From NCBI GenBank assembly GCA_937901895.1, contig CALGTD010000167.1, positions 1 through 8,907 on the forward strand: a stretch of 8,907 bases of DNA. Reading direction: 5' to 3'. How positions within the stretch are numbered: position 1 is the first letter of the stretch; each line of letters starts with the position of its first letter. This document shows positions 5,678 to 8,907 of this stretch, one piece after another. The position numbers were made by a program, and so were the translations under genes. This DNA comes from an uncultured Spartobacteria bacterium (GTDB taxonomy: Bacteria > Verrucomicrobiota > Verrucomicrobiia > Chthoniobacterales > JAATET01). Below the pieces are notes generated by a model, which searched no databases, was not told where the DNA came from, and saw only the letters and a program-made list of their open reading frames with translations.

Positions 5678-5737
5678 GAGCTGCAAAACACCTCTGCACC
5701 CTGGCCAAACGGCTGCGCCTCGCCTCGCATCAGAGGC

Positions 5738-6034
5738 TCAGGAGTGCAAGTGAAAGGTAAGATCGATTTCCTGCGGAGAAAGAAAACGGCCCTCCTTGGC
5801 ATCCCATGCTCGGAGGACGCGAATGTTACTCGCCCGGATCTCATCCGAATCAAGCCAGTCCTGTTTGTGCGGAAGACCATTAACAGGAGGTGCGCTCGCA
5901 TCGGCGTCAATTCCGAAGCGTTTCCCGATGTGGTTTACTGGCGTGAATAGCAGATCGGGATGGGTATGCAGTCCATGTGAATCCCGCTGCCCTGGCGCTA
6001 TCACCTCATAGCAGCACTTCGGAGGGTCGATCAC
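5738..6034 (-). CDS. unknown protein, 98 aa, in frame with the gene before it
   Basis: This is an unrecognised protein with a Cys-Cys pair near the start (PPKCCYEVIAPG), a GLHTHPD segment at 21-27 and a tryptophan-containing C-terminal part. The first usable start after the preceding TAG (6059) is the GTG at 6034. However, the eight codons between them (GELHDNGT) read like the beginning of the same beta-hairpin, and the frame is that of the upstream 74-aa gene. The true start may therefore differ, or the two ORFs may be parts of one gene interrupted by TAG. There is no Shine-Dalgarno at the GTG. The stop is TGA. Confidence 0.62.
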   Translation of the reverse strand: MIDPPKCCYEVIAPGQRDSHGLHTHPDLLFTPVNHIGKRFGIDADASAPPVNGLPHKQDWLDSDEIRASNIRVLRAWDAKEGRFLSPQEIDLTFHLHS

Positions 6035-6058
6035 CGTTCCATTGTCGTGTAATTCGCC

Positions 6059-6283
6059 CTAAAGAATATCGATGATCTCGATTGGATTCGAGACCATGCC
6101 AGAGGTCGCTTCGATGTTTTTGAAGATCGACTCTATGCGCATCGCAACCGCGGTATCGACACCGTGTCGGGTCATCACGTGATGAGCATTCTCGCTGGCA
6201 ATTCCCCGGAGCCCTAAGGGATGGGCCGCTCGAATGGAAACCAGCGTCGCATAAACGAGGTCCAGCGTCTCTTGTTTGTTCAT
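6059..6283 (-). CDS. unknown small helical protein, 74 aa
   Basis: The product is probably all helical: MNKQETLDLVYATLVSIRAA, then a glycine/histidine-rich middle (LRGIASENAHHVMTRHGVD), then VAMRIESIFKNIEATSGM. No recognisable domain. The ATG at 6283 has no Shine-Dalgarno; TAATTG, about 13 bases upstream, is a possible but weak -10. It ends in TAG, and the following 98-aa ORF continues in the same frame, so the two are either adjacent genes 24 bases apart or one gene split by a nonsense codon. It lies 123 bases downstream of the 141-aa gene. Confidence 0.65.
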   Translation of the reverse strand: MNKQETLDLVYATLVSIRAAHPLGLRGIASENAHHVMTRHGVDTAVAMRIESIFKNIEATSGMVSNPIEIIDIL

Positions 6284-6406
6284 GGGCGAGCGGGCAATTA
6301 CGTTTATGGAATCGAAAAGGATGCAGCTCGTCGAGAATTCCCGCCGAAAGTGATCATTCCGGATGTCTCATAGAACGACATCGAGCGGCGAAATCCGCCA
6401 CGTCGA

Positions 6407-6832
6407 TCATGCGAGGAAGGCGATAGCCAACTCGTTGTAACGGTTCCGCAGTTCGAATAGCGGAGGAACTAGAAGGGTCTCAACCGGCTTCGCCCGGAGA
6501 GAGCCGATGAGCAGTAAGAAATCCGGGTCGTGGGTGAACGGCTTCACTCGAGAGGTTTCAGGAATGCCTTCGAACGGTCGGTCCGGCTGAGTTGTCACAC
6601 GTTCCCCCAAGAGACCGAGTGCGAGGGAGTATCCCAACGAAATTGCCTCGTCGCGGTCACCGCAGCACCAATCGATGTGGTAGGAAAGGTCATTCGTGAA
6701 GCCGGCACGAACGCGCATCCCGAAGAGTGTGGGCCAACAACCGATCTGGATGATTCGGCCAGGGCCAATCCGTGCAAGATGGCGAAAGACGAGACCATCA
6801 CCATCCGGGCCGGGAAAAAAACTCCCGGTCAT
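6407..6832 (-). CDS. unknown protein, 141 aa
   Basis: This is an unrecognised protein. It opens MTGSFFPGPDGDGLVFRHLA and contains a tryptophan/cysteine-containing core (YHIDWCCGDRDEA), a hydrophobic helix (ISLGYSLALGLLGE), and a C-terminal helical region ending RNRYNELAIAFLA. I chose the ATG at 6832. A TTG at 6871 would add 13 unconvincing residues and overlap the 63-aa gene. Codons 2-8 form a perfect hairpin with a T7 tract, which may affect translation or frame stability. It lies 22 bases after the 63-aa gene and is probably cotranscribed with it. There is no signal peptide or catalytic motif I can name. Confidence 0.65.
   Translation of the reverse strand: MTGSFFPGPDGDGLVFRHLARIGPGRIIQIGCWPTLFGMRVRAGFTNDLSYHIDWCCGDRDEAISLGYSLALGLLGERVTTQPDRPFEGIPETSRVKPFTHDPDFLLLIGSLRAKPVETLLVPPLFELRNRYNELAIAFLA
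6810..6828 (-). repeat. hairpin with seven-base homopolymer just inside a coding start
   Basis: CCGGGA (6810-6815) pairs with TCCCGG (6823-6828) around an A-rich loop. Read on the minus strand, this covers codons 2-8 of the 141-aa gene and includes T7. It could occlude initiation or act as a slippage site. No direct evidence for either. Confidence 0.4.
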
Positions 6833-6854
6833 ACGAGAATCATGTGCCGATCGG

Positions 6855-7046
6855 CTAGTCCTGAGACGCAAGAGTTTTCAGTTCCTTCACGAGTTTGGCG
6901 AGCCTGCGCTGAGTCGATCGACGCAACGCGACCTTCTTCGGCTTGTTGCTACGGCCGAGCCCGTAGGCGAGCATCGCCTTGCAAGATGCGATCTCGTTGC
7001 GGAGAACGAAGCGGCGATCGAAAAGTGGGATGGCGGGCGAGCTCAT
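6855..7046 (-). CDS. unknown small basic protein, 63 aa
   Basis: About 15 of 63 residues are Lys or Arg against four acidic ones, concentrated in RSNKPKKVALRRSTQRRLAKL at about 33-53, which could bind nucleic acid. It has no recognisable fold and is not a typical HTH controller protein of restriction-modification systems. The ATG at 7046 lies 20 bases after the GTATCTC element at 7066-7072, so unlike its neighbours it would have a short leader. There is no Shine-Dalgarno. It is 33 bases downstream of the methyltransferase and 22 bases upstream of the 141-aa gene, all in one direction. It ends in TAG. Confidence 0.6.
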   Translation of the reverse strand: MSSPAIPLFDRRFVLRNEIASCKAMLAYGLGRSNKPKKVALRRSTQRRLAKLVKELKTLASQD

Positions 7047-7065
7047 GATGATTTCTGTTCATGAG

Positions 7066-7072
7066 GAGATAC
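7066..7072 (-). promoter_or_regulatory. GTATCTC element upstream of the 63-aa gene
   Basis: CGTATCTC on the minus strand follows the methyltransferase stop codon. A small stem (GCGGG with CCCGC) immediately precedes it. The ATG of the 63-aa gene is 20 bases further on. Confidence 0.4.
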
Positions 7073-7079
7073 GCGGGGA

Positions 7080-8342
7080 TCAGCCCGCTCCGTAGTTGAC
7101 GGATGGAAAGCGGAGCGCACTGCCGAGAACGTGCGCCAGGCTCCGGTCACTGCCGATCCATCTTCTGCCAAGCTCTTCTGCCACTTTGCCGGTTGTTCCG
7201 CTTCCATAGAACGGATCATAGACGCAGTCCTGAGGTCGAGTGAGGAGCCGCACGAAAAATTCTGCGAGCCGTTCCGGCATCATGGCATCATGTCGCGGCA
7301 ACTTCGCGGCCTTGAGAGCTTCGCGCAATTTACGGTGGGTGTCGGAGTTGGGAATCTCGAGGTAATTGCGGGGGATGACTTTGAGCGACTGTCCGTTGGC
7401 GACCGCCTGCATCTGCTCCTCGAAGTTGGTGTTCTGCGTGCTCGGGCCAACCGTTGTGCCCTGCACTCCTCGACGGCCGCGGCGAAGGTAGGTTTCGATC
7501 GTGGACGGTTTTGCGTCCACCATGACTTCGCGGGTGTTGGCGAAGGGCGTCGGTGACTTTCCAAGCCAAAAAAGATGCTCAACGTCGTTGTTCGTCCGAA
7601 CCTTGTGAACAGTCACCCAGCAGGACTCCGGACTGTGCGAGGGGTTCCGCCAGTAGAAGCGATCAGCAAAGTAGAGGCCGACGTCCTCCGCGAGCGCGAG
7701 AAGCAGCTTTTCCTGATAAAGGCTTCGAACTGCGCCGCCGGTTTCCGACTTCGGCCTCCAGACGTCGCGAAGGTTGAGGACGAGACTTCCGTCGGGCGTG
7801 AGCGCCCGTTTCCAGTCCCTCGCACAACCTACGAGGAGTTCGAGGATTTCCGACTCGGAGAAGCTTCCATATTTGCGTCCATTCAGAATCGGATAGGGCG
7901 GGGATGTGAAGATCAACTGCACCGAATCCTGTTGGAGGTGCGCTGCGGCGGTGCGGGCCTCAGCCCATATTGCCTGCCCGTGCGAGGTCTCGTAAACAAT
8001 GAGAATCAACCCGCCTTCGGCGTTCACGAGGGAATCACGGCCGGCATTGGAAAGTCCCCAAACACCGTGGCCACGTTTTTCCATGAGACCGCGAGTGACC
8101 GCGTTCTGCCGAACCCAATGGAGTGTCTGCCGCCACGGGTTGCGCCTTCTTGTTCCCCACTTCCCAAAATCCATCTCGCGATAGTCATTGCGAATGTGAT
8201 CAGGGATATTGAGGCGATCGTTAAGGGCGTCGATGACATCGCCTGCCTCTGCCTGACCTCCCATTTCGTGGAGGGTTTCCAGCATCGGCAGAAGTAACTG
8301 GCTTTGGGTGGGGAGGGTCGTATTCAACACGGTGGGTTGCAA
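7080..8342 (-). CDS. DNA methyltransferase (N4-cytosine type, beta-class order) with N-terminal Mrr_N-like domain
   Basis: This is a 420-residue protein. Residues about 10-100 resemble the Mrr N-terminal winged-helix domain (LPMLETLHEMGGQAEAGDVI, then RRNPWRQTLHWVRQNAV and MEKRGHGVWGLSNAGR). Catalytic motif IV is TSPPY (SPPY at 147-150) and the S-adenosylmethionine motif DPFYGSGTTG is at 376-385, preceded by HDAMMPERL at 351-359. SPPY favours N4-cytosine methylation, and motif IV before motif I fits the beta class. The stretch at about 195-340 would hold target recognition. The start is uncertain: the track start is TTG at 8342, a GTG lies at 8330, and the open frame reaches back to the TAG at 8433 without an ATG. 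No restriction endonuclease is in the window, so it appears orphan. Recognition sequence cannot be read from the protein. Confidence 0.9.
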   Translation of the reverse strand: MQPTVLNTTLPTQSQLLLPMLETLHEMGGQAEAGDVIDALNDRLNIPDHIRNDYREMDFGKWGTRRRNPWRQTLHWVRQNAVTRGLMEKRGHGVWGLSNAGRDSLVNAEGGLILIVYETSHGQAIWAEARTAAAHLQQDSVQLIFTSPPYPILNGRKYGSFSESEILELLVGCARDWKRALTPDGSLVLNLRDVWRPKSETGGAVRSLYQEKLLLALAEDVGLYFADRFYWRNPSHSPESCWVTVHKVRTNNDVEHLFWLGKSPTPFANTREVMVDAKPSTIETYLRRGRRGVQGTTVGPSTQNTNFEEQMQAVANGQSLKVIPRNYLEIPNSDTHRKLREALKAAKLPRHDAMMPERLAEFFVRLLTRPQDCVYDPFYGSGTTGKVAEELGRRWIGSDRSLAHVLGSALRFPSVNYGAG

Positions 8343-8390
8343 GATTGTCGCTGGCTGACTGACCTGGAGCCGGCTCGCGATTTCCGGCTG

Positions 8391-8397
8391 GAGATAC
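8391..8397 (-). promoter_or_regulatory. GTATCTC element upstream of the methyltransferase
   Basis: CGTATCTC lies between the truncated portal gene and the methyltransferase, 48 bases before the TTG start. The arms ACGCC and GGCGT flank the 15 bases just upstream of TATCTC. No start codon lies 5-8 bases after it. Confidence 0.35.
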
Positions 8398-8432
8398 GCC
8401 TTGTGAAGACAATCCGGCGTGGTGAGGGAGCC

Positions 8433-8907
8433 CTAGCGGGCGGCACGGCCGGCCTCGCTCTCGGTGAGCACCACGCCGCAGTCGCCATCCTTGTAAGAGC
8501 AGCGCTTGATGGCGCGCTGCATCTGGTAGAAATTGTATTTGCCGTTGACGTCCCAGATGTGCCTGGCGACCGCGCGATTCTCGAACGACTTCTGCGAGGC
8601 GAGATTCCAGTCGGGATCCTTCGTCGTGGCCTGCGGCGAGAGTCCGACACCGACGACCATGCGCGAGATGCCATTCACGATCCGCCGGACGAAGCCGACA
8701 TTCGCGTAGAGGAACCGCGCCTTCCGCAGCAGCTCCGATCGCGTGTAGCTATCGACCTCGCGCTGTGTGTCCAGCTCGGGAAAGTATACGTAGCCGCGTT
8801 CGCGGCTCCACGGCTCCGCGCCGGCGTATCCACTCGGCGAGAACGCGGCCGGGGCCTGTGAGGATTGCGCCGCGGCCTTTGCCCGCGCCGCGCGACGACG
8901 GGAAGCA
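8433..8907 (-). pseudogene. phage portal protein fragment (lambda gpB-like), cut off at its 3' end and at the window edge
   Basis: The frame enters at the right edge and gives 157 residues before a TAG at 8433. It contains WSRERGYVYFPELDTQREVD, then RSELLRKARFLYANVGFVRR, GISRMVVGVGLSP, a KYNFYQMQRAIKRC helix and GDCGVVLTE. This order matches the N-terminal third of lambda-type portal proteins: tyrosine/proline-rich entry, helix before the Asn-x-x-x-Arg segment, VVGxGL strand, aromatic helix, GD-strand. Such portals have about 500 residues and form the dodecameric DNA gate of the capsid. Here the protein ends just after the GDC strand, lacking the stem, crown and clip. The cut falls next to the methyltransferase, suggesting deletion or insertion in a prophage. 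No other head or terminase gene is visible. Confidence 0.65.

Noticed and set aside
4558..7046. Integron gene-cassette array
   Set aside because: The small co-oriented unknown genes fit the idea, but I found no regular attC pairs (RYYYAAC / GTTRRRY) between them and no integrase.
7575..8297. Long plus-strand ORF of 240 codons
   Set aside because: It lies antisense to the methyltransferase, whose motifs IV and I are clear. The plus-strand product has no domain-like features.
7080..8342. Complete restriction-modification system
   Set aside because: No endonuclease-like gene is adjacent. The flanking genes are a 63-aa basic protein and a portal fragment.
6059..8435. TAG recoded as a sense codon, suggested by two in-frame TAG junctions
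   Set aside because: Reading through the TAG at 8433 would fuse a portal N-terminus to a methyltransferase, which makes no sense, and TAG also ends the 63-aa and 105-aa genes plausibly. No suppressor tRNA is visible.
1..8907. CRISPR array, tRNA, rRNA or insertion sequence
   Set aside because: No spaced repeat series, cloverleaf-like or rRNA-like sequence, transposase motif or terminal inverted repeat pair was seen.

Overview
The window is bacterial DNA, GC-rich by eye. Its coding sequences favour G or C at the third codon position. Almost no start codon has a clear Shine-Dalgarno sequence. Several starts lie only 5-8 bases after a -10-like hexamer (TATCTC, TATCTT, TATCTA, TACTTA, TACATT), as expected for leaderless mRNAs. 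The taxon cannot be fixed from the sequence alone. The content is accessory: an SOS-type SRAP protein, a ParB-fold protein, a HipA-family kinase fused to its own DNA-binding domain, an orphan DNA methyltransferase, a cut-off phage portal gene and many unrecognised small genes. This is typical of a genomic island or degraded prophage margin.

Left part (1-1951, minus strand): from right to left, a 98-aa alpha-helical unknown, a ParB/Srx-fold protein, and an unknown gene that appears frameshifted. A candidate terminator follows. The 5' part of an SRAP (YedK/HMCES-like) gene then runs off the left edge.

Middle (1952-4557): a 177-aa cysteine-rich protein on the plus strand carries two copies of a zinc-type module with identical spacing. 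It converges on a 58-aa minus-strand gene across a candidate bidirectional terminator. That small gene is divergent from a 483-aa HTH-HipA (YjjJ-type) gene whose promoter and start are wrapped in a near-perfect palindrome. A 47-aa ORF overlaps the HipA stop codon by 4 bases and is embedded in unusually dense inverted repeats.

Right part (4558-8907, minus strand): six small unrecognised genes in one orientation lie downstream of an N4-cytosine-type DNA methyltransferase that has an N-terminal Mrr_N-like winged-helix domain. Upstream of it, and in the same reading frame after a TAG stop, is a phage portal protein cut off after its N-terminal third. The heptamer GTATCTC occurs five times, always on the minus strand and near the start of a minus-strand gene.

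How the genes work together is largely inferred. The SRAP, HipA-family and methyltransferase genes concern DNA repair, toxin-like kinase activity and DNA modification. The small genes have no function I can name. No restriction enzyme, integrase, transposase, tRNA, rRNA or CRISPR array is visible.
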